From Adineta vaga (taxonomy: Eukaryota > Rotifera): a stretch of 64,000 nt of DNA. Position 1 is the stretch's first letter. Every line of letters starts with the position of its first letter. Location: positions 1,798,001 through 1,862,000 of the forward strand of contig CP075497.1 of NCBI GenBank assembly GCA_021613535.1, in the 5' to 3' direction. Made by a program: the position numbers and the translations under genes. Below are positions 14,556 through 25,157 of the stretch, in pieces. The notes beneath the pieces were generated by a model. That model had not been told where the DNA came from. It searched no databases and worked only from the letters and a program-made list of their open reading frames with translations.

Positions 14556-15588
14556 GCAAAGAAATTGGAATTGTTATAACAACACCATTAGTTAGTCTTC
14601 TATGTGGATCAACATTTTTAGGTGGTTGGCCATCCGCATTTTATATCTTTGGTCTTCTCTCTTGTCTTTGGTTTATTGGTTGGATATTCTTCGCATATAA
14701 TTCTCCAGCTGAACATCCACGAATAAGTCATTCAGAAAAAATGTATCTTCTTCGTTCTATACCGAAAATTAAAAAATCTTCAACTCCATGGAAACATATT
14801 GTTACTTGTGTTCCATTATATGCCATTGCTGTTCAACATATATGTACAAACTTTGTTTTTTATATCTTATTAACATCATTACCAACATATTTTTCAACGA
14901 TTCTTCGATTCAATCTACAACAAGTTTGTTTTAGGTTAGACAAAAAAGATGAAATATTTTTCTTTTCGATTTTTAGAATGGAATCATGTTCGCTATTCCT
15001 TATTTATTTCAACTGATTTTTACAATTATCTCAGGTCAAATAGCTGATCGAATACGAGCAAAAGGAATTTTATCAACAACTGCAACACGACGATGGCAAA
15101 CAATCATTGGTAAATCCAATTAAATAAACAAATTTCTTCTTAAATAAGATCGTTCTATTTATAGGTGCTTGTGGAACATCTTTATTTCTTGTTTTAGTTG
15201 GTTATATTGGATGTGATCATGTTTTAGCAGTGATATTTATCTCACTTTCCGTTGCATTCATTGGATTTCAAGGTTCTGGTAGTTTGATTTCACATTTAGA
15301 TATTGCAAGTAATTATGCAGGTACATTGATGGGTATAACAAATATGTTAGCAGCAGTACCTGGTTTTGTTGGACCAATGTTTGTTGGATGGATAACAAAT
15401 CATAATGTAAGATTTGAGACTGAATTTTTCTGTATTGTTGTTATTATTGTTGTTTATAGCAAACATTATCAGCATGGAAAACGATCTTTAATATCTCATC
15501 GGGTGTTTGTCTTTTTGGTTGTTTTGTATATTGTATTTTATTTGATGGTGAAGAACAATCATGGAATCGAGATGATGCCGAACAGTGA
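14556..15588 (+). pseudogene. 5'-truncated copy of SLC17 transporter gene (3' half)
   Basis: Nearly identical to the last exons of the intact gene at 17720-19782. It starts at [16 protein letters not shown], continues through [36 protein letters not shown] and ends at the same DDAEQ stop (TGA 15586). Homology begins precisely at the exon/intron border at 14500/14501, so the copy keeps the intron but has lost exons 1 to about 5, encoding the N-terminal transmembrane bundle. All remaining codons are open, with no frameshift seen, which points to a recent event. Without its first half it cannot make a working MFS transporter. It might still be transcribed from the unrelated upstream segment. Confidence 0.8.
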
Positions 15589-15687
15589 ATTAAATACTCT
15601 TTCATGCTCATACCATTGTGCTTTCGTTTATTTAAAATAAATTACTATCTAGTCGTTCATTAAGGAATCATTTTGTTAGTATTTCAT

Positions 15688-16590
15688 GAAATTCGAATAA
15701 TTTCGGAAGAACTTTTAAATATTCAGTTTCAAATGTATGAGAACAATCTTGAGCACCACCTTGAAATAAAAGAAAAAGAATTTATGAAAAGATCGAATAT
15801 GTAAACAAACCTGTACAAACATAAACGAATATCTTTTTCTGATTCATTGATTAAATCAGTTAGAAATTGTTCATGTGAATAACCTTTTATCGTCGCTGTT
15901 GGATAAACCATTGATAAAGCTGATGGACTAATCACTGCTTGTCTAAGAAAACAAAACACAAATATAAAAAAAAAGAAGAAAATCAATATCGATTTACTTG
16001 ATTGGTAGATGAGTAAACTTTTTTGCTAAATCGAGATATGTATAAGCATAAGTTGCATATCGAAATGGTGCTTTGATTAAACGTGGAAGAATACGTTGTT
16101 GACCATCGGCATATTTTAAAGAAAAACAATCGAATGAAAATGTATAATATTCATTAATGAGTTGTTTGATTGGATAGATTAAAAATGAGGGTTTCATTTG
16201 TTCACCATCGGTTACAACTTTTGATCCAATGGTTTCTAATTCACTTATCGTTGTTTCTATTGCTCGATTATAATAATCATCTAAACGTTTAGTTGTCATT
16301 CTTCCTTGACGATAAATACGAATTGCTGATAGAAGATCATCAGGTCAACGGAGAGAAAGAATATCTTGATGTAAAGCAGCATTTCATTGCTTTGATAGAA
16401 AATATACCCTGGAAAAAAATGTTCAAAGAGTTTTCTTTTTGATTGTTTTTCATAAAAGTTGAATATTGATATTAAATTGGACTTTCGAACGTATATCTTT
16501 CCTGTTTTACATAAGGAACTATAAATATTTGTATATCAGATACAGCTAAATTTCAAGTTCCTTCCTGCTCTGATTTGGAGACCTGATGGT
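15688..16590 (-). pseudogene. Broken copy of MetE-like gene (fragment of the block at 22954-24610)
   Basis: Strongly similar to 23306-24110 of the intact MetE-like gene, then to its 5' flank at about 24420-24610. Three lesions are visible. The last exon (intact 22954-23300) is absent. A 161-bp exon segment is missing between two CAAACAT repeats (intact 23426 and 23587; fused at 15816-15822), which shifts the frame. The first exon and promoter are lost by a deletion near 16350. Readable pieces include MTTKRLDDYYNRAIETTISE and QAVISPSALSMVYPTATIKG. It cannot encode the enzyme. It lies only about 100 bp after the truncated SLC17 copy, whereas in the intact block about 3.2 kb separates the two genes, so this copy has also lost the GH16 and small-gene interval. 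Confidence 0.8.
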
Positions 16591-16599
16591 TTTTATCTT

Positions 16600-17719
16600 T
16601 ATCAATTTGAATGAAGCATTACTGACTATTCAACTAGAGTTAACAATGACAGAGACAGATTTATTCGATTATATAATAGTAATTGAGAAAGATTTTATAA
16701 TGAATGAAGATTTGTCCAAATTTGGATTTCTGCTGAAGTTAATTTTAGTTCTTGTTGACGACGATAACATTCAAATTGAATTGTTGTCTAAAAATCATAT
16801 TTATACCAAAAAAAGATGAAAAATGTATTGGGTACTTCAACAGTTTGATGTGAGTATTCAAGTAATTTGTTTGATAACGTTTCATTGTTAAACTTAAGGC
16901 TTTACATTGATCTTTAACATTATGTAGGTGTTGCTTTTGTCTTTTCATACGATCATGTAAATCGCTAGAAGAAAAAAGATTCAATGCTGATGTAAAAAGA
17001 AAACTTTATTTATTACCTTTAACACCAACAAGTGGTACGACTATAAGTAATTGTCGCTTTATATTTTCTTTCTTCGCTTGTTCTCAAACAAATGCTGTCA
17101 TATACCTGGTAGAGTTTTTTCAAGATCTTGTTTATAGTCTTGATCATTTCGTGTAAAAACTTAAAAATAACAAAAATCTGCTCCTAATCCACATCTTCAC
17201 CATCATGTTCCAAGTTGTTTTTCATTTACAACAACTATAATATCTCAATTTAAGATTCGAAAAAAAAACGAAGGCTTAGGAGGACAGCATGATTTACTTG
17301 AATACGATCATCAGCTAATGGTGAGATTTCCCTTTTTTTTCAATGAAAAATTCTTTTATTCTAAAAATATTCGAAAAAAATAATATCTGGAAGGTAATAC
17401 AATAATAGAAATATATTTTTCTCGGCACGATTTACGAATACGAACAGTAAAAAGAACAGTTCTATTTTTTTCTCATTCCTCTTGTCCTGTTTCTACTATT
17501 CTAGTTGGTCTCGCCATCTTGCTTTTCTTCTATTCATTTTGATTTGCCTCTACCATTCATAATTATCAAAATGAAAATAAAAAATATTTTCGAGAATTTA
17601 TTGTTTTTTTCTAGTAAATAAAATTCATTTTTTATTAAATATGACAACAAAACTATTCATATTTTGACAAACTCAGCTGTTTTGTATTTGATACATACGT
17701 CGAGAGAAACGCTTATTCA
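16600..17719. other. Intergenic with a decayed gene remnant (about 16850-17270, minus)
   Basis: On the minus strand, 16850-17270 translates in pieces into coding-like text (SSSDLHDRMKRQKQHLHNVK; FTRNDQDYKQDLEKTLPG) interrupted by stops and frame changes. It looks like a dead gene with a helical or coiled-coil region; the family is not recognised. From about 17400 the sequence is the 5' flank of the SLC17 gene, duplicated at 12760-13010. Confidence 0.4.
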
Positions 17720-19782
17720 ATGCGATTAGGTCGAAAAATGGAATCATCTGAAAGTAGTTTTCTGAATAATAATCATGATGATGGATTACAAGCACCTTTA
17801 CTTGCTAATGAAGATCGTGATGAGAATTCTTATCGAATTGAAACAGGACCACATCATCATTCACGTGAGAGATTCGGTTGTTTGTAAAAACAAATTTAAT
17901 TAATATGAGAATTTCTTTTAGACAGTACACCTGCTCGATACGTTCGTAGAAAAAAAAGGTTCTATTTCTTAAAAAAATGTTTTGCTTTTATGTATTTAGG
18001 TAGTTGCAATATGGGCTTTTCTCGGTTTTCTTTGTTTATATGCATTAAGAGTTAATTTATCTGTAGCAATAGGTCAATAAAACCATCATTTCTTTGCAAA
18101 AAGCGACATTTTTCTTTTATTCATCCAGTTGCAATGACAAAATCTCATATAGTAAATAATGAATCATCTGATGCATGTCCTTCAATGGATGGTGATAATT
18201 CTTCATCACATAATCCTGAAATTCATGTAAAGAATTACTTTAGTTATTTTGCGATAATATTCTTTTTTTTAATAGGGTGAATTTGATTGGTCACCAAAAA
18301 CTCAAGGATTTATCTTAGGATCCTTTTTTTATGGTTATGTTCTTACACAAGTTCTTGGAGGTAAACTTGGATTTATGAAAATTTCTTTTTCTCATGAAGA
18401 ATTTTATTTTATAAAGGAATATTAGCTGAACGATTTGGTGCAAAATGGATCTTTGGTGGAAGTATTTTTATAGCCGGCATTCTTACACTTTTAACACCAA
18501 TGGCTGCAAGAATAAATGTTGGTTTATTAATTGCTATTCGTTTATTAATCGGTGCTTTTGAAGTAAATCTATTCCATAATATTTCATTAAATTCTTCGAT
18601 TTATTTCTAGGCACCAGCATTTCCTAGTGCAACTGCTCTATGGGGTCGATGGATTCCACCATTAGAACGAAGTATTATTCCACCCATTGCTAGTACAGGT
18701 AAGAATCATTTTTATTTGATTGTATAACTTTTCTTATTTCCATCATCTAGGCAAAGAAATTGGAATTGTTATAACAACACCATTAGTTAGTCTTCTATGT
18801 GGATCAACATTTTTAGGTGGTTGGCCATCCGCATTTTATATCTTTGGTCTTCTCTCTTGTCTTTGGTTTATTGGTTGGATATTCTTCGCATATAATTCTC
18901 CAGCTGAACATCCACGAATAAGTCATTCAGAGAAAATGTATCTTCTTCGTTCTATACCAAAAATTAAAAAATCTTCAACTCCATGGAAACATATTGTTAC
19001 TTGTGTTCCATTATATGCCATTGCTGTTCAACATATATGTACAAACTTTGTTTTTTATATCTTATTAACATCATTACCAACATATTTTTCAACAATTCTT
19101 CGATTTAATTTACAACAAGTTTGTTTTAGGTTAGACAAAAAAGATGAAATATTTTTCTTTTGATTTTTAGAATGGAATTATGTTCGCTATTCCTTATTTG
19201 TTTCAACTGATTTTTACAATTATCTCAGGTCAAATAGCTGATCGAATACGAGCAAAAGGAATTCTATCAACAACAGCAACACGACGATGGCAAACAATCA
19301 TTGGTAAATCAAACTAAATAAACAAATTTCTTCTTAAATAAGATCGTTCTATTTATAGGTGCTTGTGGAACATCATTATTTCTTGTTTTAGTTGGTTATA
19401 TCGGATGTGATCATGTTTTAGCAGTGATATTCATCTCACTTTCCGTTGCATTCATTGGATTTCAAGGTTCTGGTAGTTTGATTTCACATTTAGATATTGC
19501 AAGTAATTATGCAGGTACATTGATGGGTATAACAAATATGTTAGCAGCAGTACCTGGTTTTGTTGGACCAATGTTTGTTGGATGGATAACAAATCATAAT
19601 GTAAGATTTGAGATTGAAATTTTCTTTATTGTTGTTATTATTGTCTTTTATAGCAAACATTATCAGCATGGAAAACGATCTTTAATATCTCATCGGGTGT
19701 TTGTCTTTTTGGTTGTTTTGTATATTGTATTTTATTTGATGGTGAAGAACAATCATGGAATCGAGATGATGCCGAACAGTGA
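17720..19782 (+). CDS. SLC17-type MFS transporter, intact copy
   Basis: Complete multi-exon gene from ATG 17720 (an alternative in-frame ATG is at 17738) to TGA 19780. The cytosolic N-terminus is followed by [18 protein letters not shown] (TM1 with the SLC17 signature), a polar glycosylatable loop, [20 protein letters not shown] (the conserved F.W....G.ilgSFFyGY motif), [34 protein letters not shown] (conserved aPa.....W.PP.Ers) and [20 protein letters not shown]. This is full family length with about 12 membrane segments. Members export sialic acid or phosphate, or load glutamate and other anions into vesicles; the substrate here is unknown. Introns are short and sit at the same places as in the truncated copy at 14556-15588. 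It is the parent or sister of that copy and a more distant paralogue of 3715-5894. Confidence 0.88.
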
Positions 19783-20777
19783 ATTAAATACTCATTCATC
19801 CTCATACCTTTGTGCTTTCATTTATTTAAAATAAAATTGTTATATTCGATCATTAAGACAGATGTCACTCGATTCTTGTCAATGAACATCAAGAAGTCAT
19901 TTTGTTGGTATTTTGCGATTCAATCAAATATATATTTGAAATGGAAAATGAATTCAAATTCTTTAGTCCTTGTCTTTGGGGAGCAGAACTATTCAATGAA
20001 CGTTTAGTGAGGGTAGTTTTGCTAACACACCAAATTATTTTATCGCATTGATATTTTCCAAAATATTCTGTGCAATTTTTGGCTAGTCTCTCTTACGTAC
20101 AGAGAGACTTTTAATAATTTATGATTTGCAAAGTTATTCATAGACAAAAGGTATCGCGAGATGAAAAAATATTGAACAGAACTTTGATCTGATTAGAGAA
20201 GAAATAATTCACAGTATGTCATTGTTTATTCCACGAACTTTCTCCTTTTATATGATCAAATTCTATCACTTTTATTGTATATTGAAGACTATGCTAATTT
20301 TCTCATCTTGTGAAGTTGAGTGTAAGTTTTAAGTCGAGAAATTTGGCCCGCCCCTCTCCATTGCAGACACAACCCTATTCTAGGCAAAAGTTCATTCATA
20401 GGAATAACTTGGTTTCAAGCAAAACCTTATTAAGTACAGGATATTATCGCAAATAGAGTATGTGCATGTCACATTTTAGCGCTAAAGGGGCAGTACTGTA
20501 AAGCTTTTCTTATTTAATTCGATCATGCTGAAGTTCTGATTAGTAAGAAATTGCTACATAGCTTTTTTTTAATGTTTTAGTTTTATGGAATGATCTCTTT
20601 GTTGTTTCACAAACAATTTTTATTTTTATATTACAGTTTCTATTAATAAGCATTAATTATCATAAAACAATGTGATGGAAATCAATGTACAGGTGAACAT
20701 TATCCAAAATTTCGATATATTTTATAACGAAAAAAAGAAGATTTTTTCTTTTATTTGAAAGACCAAATATTATGATT
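19783..20777. other. Intergenic, no gene seen
   Basis: About 1 kb. Mostly AT-rich, but 20340-20500 holds a GC-richer patch (GGCCCGCCCCTCTCC near 20345; TTTTAGCGCTAAAGGGGCAG near 20476) unlike its surroundings. It might be a remnant of an inserted element. No ORF of coding quality. Confidence 0.4.
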
Positions 20778-21062
20778 TTATTTTTTGATTGGAATAAAAA
20801 GTCTAAGTAAATAAATAAGTAGGAGTAGTTTTGAAAGAAAGATTACATACCGATGTGATCCGACTAATTTGATATTTGAAGGTGGAGTTGATTTTGTCGG
20901 TGGTGTTGGTGGTGCTGTTGTGGTTGAATCTTTTCTGACTGGTGGTTGATCATTGGATTTTTCATCGCCATCTAAAGTTGTTCGATTATCAACTCGATGA
21001 TGAAATAATGAAAGACCAGCTTGAATATCATAATGTTGTCCTTGATCATTATTTGCGGACAT
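20778..21062 (-). CDS. Small hydrophilic protein of unknown function (78 aa, two exons)
   Basis: Exon 1 is 20851-21062 and exon 2 is 20778-20802, joined across a 48-nt intron with an excellent donor (GTATGT) and acceptor (TTACTTAG); the splice keeps frame to LFIPIKK. The unspliced reading would instead give a hydrophobic tail, probably an artefact. The protein is polar, with a Thr/Pro/Ser tract (TTTAPPTPPTKSTPPS) before SNIKLVGSHRLF. No signal peptide, membrane segment or known domain is seen. The family is not recognised; a disordered adaptor-like protein is possible. The gene lies between the SLC17 and GH16 genes and has no counterpart in the damaged block at 14.5-16.6 kb. Confidence 0.5.
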   Translation of the reverse strand: MSANNDQGQHYDIQAGLSLFHHRVDNRTTLDGDEKSNDQPPVRKDSTTTAPPTPPTKSTPPSNIKLVGSHRYVIFLSKLLLLIYLLRLFIPIKK

Positions 21063-21437
21063 TTTATTTCGAATGTTGACAGTAATGAAATAAAGAAAGT
21101 GAGATGTTTGAATCAAAGATTGCTTCTTTTTATGTGAATAAGTTTGTCTTTGTTGTATCTTTTTTCTATTGACTTATATTTACCCACCTCACCTGTTGCC
21201 AAAGAAGAACAAGAGGAAAGAAAAAGAAAGAATGAATTCTAAATATGTCATCATTCGTGAATAAAGTCCATAGTATTAATCGCACATTTCGTTTTTTTCA
21301 TACTGCAATGAATCATCTACACTGTTTAAACTATAATGGTAACATAAGTGTTGAATTATGTTTTGTTTATAAAAAAGAAGTTCGAAAAGTTTATAGATGA
21401 TTGAAAGGAGAATTGTCAAAGAAAAGAGACGTTGCGT
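21063..21437. other. Spacer, no gene seen
   Basis: 375 bp between the small gene's start and the GH16 stop; both genes are on the minus strand. AT-rich, nothing recognised. Confidence 0.5.
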
Positions 21438-22316
21438 TTATTTTTGATAAACTCGTACCCAATCGACAATCATTTGTTGAGGCCAAACTGTTTGATTATT
21501 TGGCGATCCAGGCCATGGACCTCCAATAGCAATATTAAGAATCATATAATAGGGCCATTTTCCTTTAAAAGCATCAACTGGATTGATTGAGTTTGTAATA
21601 TTTGTTGTATTTAGTTGAAAATATGTTATTTCATTAATTCCAATACTAATCTGTGTTGAAGTCCATTCCGTCCAATAAACTAAACTATGATTATGTAACA
21701 GAGAACCATCTGGTGTCTTCCATTGTGTTCCATATGAAGCATGATACAATGGTGACATTGTATTTGATGCATTATTCCAATGGACTGTTCCATGTGCAAT
21801 TTGATCATTTGGAGTTCCCCATTGACGTCCACCGATCATTTCTAAAATATCAATTTCACCAACTGTTGGCCAATAGAATTTATATTTATTCCAAGCATTT
21901 CCAACTAACCACCATGCTGGCCATATACCTTGACTATACGGCAAACGAATTTTAGCTGCAAATTTACCAAATGTAAATTCTCGTAGACCAACACTTGAAA
22001 GCATTCCTGATGTATATCCTTCTTTAAACGCAACAATAGTTAATTGATCATTTTGAATATAGGCATTTGAAATAGAATTTGTATAATTTTGTAAACCACC
22101 ATTGATATTACCAGTTTTTAAAGCCCAATTTGAAGGATTTGGTGCATAGGCAGGTGCACCATTGATTGTTCCTTTTACTGAACCAACATTTTCAAATTCA
22201 TCTTGCCAAACAAGATTATAACCTACGCCTGGATCATAAGTAAAATTAGATGGATTCCAACCAAGAATATTTTTACACAGAAGAATCAGAAGGATACAAT
22301 CGAATAAATGTAACAT
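21438..22316 (-). CDS. Secreted GH16-family beta-glucanase (laminarinase-like)
   Basis: Intronless ORF of 292 residues. Residues 1 to about 19 form a signal peptide (MLHLFDCILLILLCKNILG). The GH16 fold is marked by LVWQDEF near residue 40, REFTFGKFAAKIRLP, GIWPAWWLVG and the catalytic signature GEIDILEM, with Glu154 as nucleophile, Asp156 and Glu159 as acid/base. A C-terminal strand reads MIVDWVRVYQK. Known GH16 laminarinases hydrolyse beta-1,3 or mixed beta-1,3/1,4-glucans, and a secreted form would suit digestion of algal or fungal food. Several N-glycosylation sites are present. It is of normal length and fully open. Lack of introns beside intron-rich neighbours is compatible with acquisition from a microbe, though the signal peptide and base composition are host-like. 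The bacterial/fungal versus metazoan clade cannot be decided without a tree. Confidence 0.9.
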   Translation of the reverse strand: MLHLFDCILLILLCKNILGWNPSNFTYDPGVGYNLVWQDEFENVGSVKGTINGAPAYAPNPSNWALKTGNINGGLQNYTNSISNAYIQNDQLTIVAFKEGYTSGMLSSVGLREFTFGKFAAKIRLPYSQGIWPAWWLVGNAWNKYKFYWPTVGEIDILEMIGGRQWGTPNDQIAHGTVHWNNASNTMSPLYHASYGTQWKTPDGSLLHNHSLVYWTEWTSTQISIGINEITYFQLNTTNITNSINPVDAFKGKWPYYMILNIAIGGPWPGSPNNQTVWPQQMIVDWVRVYQK

Positions 22317-22953
22317 AATGTTTTGATATACTAGCTGATGTTGAATACCTTGTATTTATACTTTCTCAGTAGGTAAACAAGAAGCTCTAGTAGAGAGCAT
22401 CGGAAGATTTTTTAATCTAAAAAGAATTGTATTTATTTCGATTTGTTAAAGTTCATTTATAAATAGACGTTTCGTACTGAAATGAGTACATAAATATATA
22501 AAAGTACATACAACGAAGTGCGTAGAAGTGCTGAGTCGTATTAAAGAAAACGTGAAAAGACTTGATTTTAATCGGTTTTTAATGATGAAAAAGTGACTAA
22601 AATCTTGCCGATTTTAGGTTTTCACATATAAATCGCAATACTTTTTCCTACTGAATAATCTTTCGATTGAATAAGGACAAAATTATGGAAGTGTAACATT
22701 ACCAACATTCTCGGTACATATGTTTTCTACACACTACTTCATCATTGCTCCAGTTTTGTACATGATACATCCACAGAAACTTATATAGACAAAAAACAAA
22801 TATACGAGGTTAAATCAAAGATATGCCAACGTTTCCGATGACAGCAGATCAATAATACACATGTAAATTTTTCTACTATAATCTGGATTATGCATTTAAA
22901 CTTAAGCTTTATTTTTAAAATAAAATCGAATATCTCAAACAATTCGATATAGT
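22317..22953. other. Intergenic, no gene seen
   Basis: About 640 bp upstream of GH16 and downstream of the MetE-like gene. AT-rich; no coding or RNA feature recognised. Confidence 0.5.
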
Positions 22954-24226
22954 CTATTTGATTTTTCCTTTTTTCGCCATTAATTGTTCTTCAGCCATTC
23001 TTGTTCCTTCTAATCTTGCTCGTATTTTTTCAAATGCAATTTCTCTTGATATTGATTGAGCATCATCAAATGGTGAAAATCCACAATCATCTGTTGTTCC
23101 TAATTGTTCAATAGGAATATATTTCGCTGCTTGTAAAACTTGTTCACAAACTTCTTCACGTGTTTCAATTCGTGGATCAATTGGATTAATAACTCCAATG
23201 AAAATCCGATGCCAAGGTTGCATATACTTTCGAATACATGCTAAAACTCGTTCTCGCTCAGGTTCACTTGCTAACTGAAGATAAAAATGACCCACATGAA
23301 GTTCAAATAATTTCGGAAGAACTTGTAAATATTCAGTTTCAAATGTATGAGAACAATCTTGAGCACCACCTTGAAATAAAAGAAAAAGAATTTATGAAAA
23401 GATCGAACATGTAAACAAACCTGCACAAACATGAACACCAAGACGATGTTGTTCACTAAAGGCAAATCGTTCCAATACTCGATTGTTTAAACAAACAAAA
23501 TCTTTTAATAATTGTCCAGTTGGATCAATTTTCAATGAAAAACGTGCTTCAGTAAAATCAAGCTGAATACAATGCGCACCTTTTTCCAAACATAAACGAA
23601 TATCTTTTTCTGATTCATTGATTAAATCAGTTAGAAATTGTTCATGTGAATAACCTTTAATCGTTGCTGTTGGATAAACCATTGATAAAGCTGATGGACT
23701 TATCACTGCTTGTCTAAGAAAACACCACAAATCTCAAAAAAAGAAGAAAATAAATATCGATTTACTTGATTGGTAAATGAGTAAACTTTTTTGCCATATC
23801 GAGATATGTATAAGCATAAGTTGCATATCGAAATGGAGCTTTGATTAAACGTGGAAGAATACGTTGTTGACCATCGGCATATTTTAAAGAAAAACAATCG
23901 AATGAAAATGTATAATATTCATTAATAAGTTGTTTGATTGGATAAATTAAAAATGATGGTTTCATTTGTTCACCATCGGTTACAACTTTTGATCCAATGG
24001 TTTCTAATTCACTTATCGTTGTTTCTATTGCTCGATTATAATAATCATCTAAACGTTTAGTTGTCATTCTTCCTTGATGATGATTACGAATTGCAGAGAG
24101 TAAATCATCAGGTCGAGGTAATGAACCAATTGGTTCACTTGGTATGATAATCTATTAGACAAAAAACAAGTTATTTAAATAAAAACAATAAAAAACGAAT
24201 ATAGTTACTCTCTCAATTTTGCTCAT
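22954..24226 (-). CDS. MetE-like (cobalamin-independent methionine synthase C-terminal domain) protein
   Basis: Four exons on the minus strand: a 6-codon first exon (24209-24226, MSKIER), then 23765-24151, a third ending at about 23421, and the last to TAG 22954. Joined, it reads SEPIGSLPRPDDLL, the typical opening of MetE/UROD-like TIM barrels. It continues with ETIGSKVVTDGEQMKPSF, QAVISPSALSMVYP, CLEKGAHCIQLDFTEARFSL, LGVHVCAG (the zinc-region H.C), HVGHFYLQLASEPERERVL and LGTTDDCGFSPFDDA (the conserved zinc-binding Cys near the C-terminus, as in GLGVGCGvh-like ends of MetE). About 380 residues, so only the C-terminal catalytic half of plant-type MetE, as in the short archaeal/bacterial and fungal relatives. 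A methyltransferase using methyl-folate or a related donor is likely; the true acceptor is unknown. A damaged copy is at 15688-16590. Confidence 0.8.
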
Positions 24227-25157
24227 GATTATGAGAATACAAAAAGAAATGCTTTTGTTTATATGGAGAAGAAGTATGTTTTTTTTAATTAAAATAAAGG
24301 GATTTGATCGGAAAACAAGACAGGAAAGATGAGAGAGTGAATTATCATTATTGATTTGGAAAATTATTCATATAGATCAAAGAATTGCCAACTGGTTAGG
24401 ATCAAATCAAGGAAAAGAAAAACTATCTTGACATAAAACAGCATTTCATATTGCTTTTTTTAGAGAAAATGGAGCCTGGAAAAATGAGTAAATCATAATA
24501 TCGAGAATATAAGTTGACTTTGGTGTTTTACATGTGAAATAGAAATATTTGTATATCAGAGACATCTGCTTTTCAAATTCTTTCCGATTCTGATTCGGAG
24601 ACACGACGGAATGTTCCATTTCTATTAAACATAAAATCATTCTTCATCAGATTTGAAAGAAATAGTAGATTCTTCTTCGACAGATTAAATAAATAAAAAA
24701 AAAGGAAATGATACACTTCCTTTCCTATCTATTGTATTTATCAATCATCGACAGAAATCTTTGTTTAATTATTCTCTATTGAACGTACATCTTTCATTTG
24801 ATTGGTAAAGTCCTTATTACGATGTTAGAAACTCTCAATGACTCATATGATATTTTTAGACAGGAAGAAAATCATATCTTAGATAGATTTTCATAACAAA
24901 ATTTTATATCGATGAATCATTTCAAGAAAGACATACATTCATTTTGTACACAGACGAAAATAGTTATTTGATAGCCCTAGACGTTTCGTTCTTTCCTTCT
25001 TTCTTCTATGTACATATATATATAGTGAGTGTTTTTACATAACGCGATCACACTCGTGATGAAAGACGTGCATACATTTATTTATTTATTTATTTTCTAT
25101 TCGTCTGATTTTAACTGTTTTTAGATATAATAAGATTAAATTCGGTGTGTGTGTATT
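24227..25157. other. Divergent intergenic region
   Basis: About 930 bp between the starts of the MetE-like (-) and S9 peptidase (+) genes, so it should hold both promoters. 24420-24610 matches 16360-16590, the flank of the broken MetE copy. No ORF of note. Confidence 0.5.

Noticed and set aside
20778-21062. 94-residue version of the small gene with a hydrophobic tail
   Set aside because: The hydrophobic part lies in a 48-nt intron with strong GTATGT and TTACTTAG sites, so the spliced 78-residue form is preferred.
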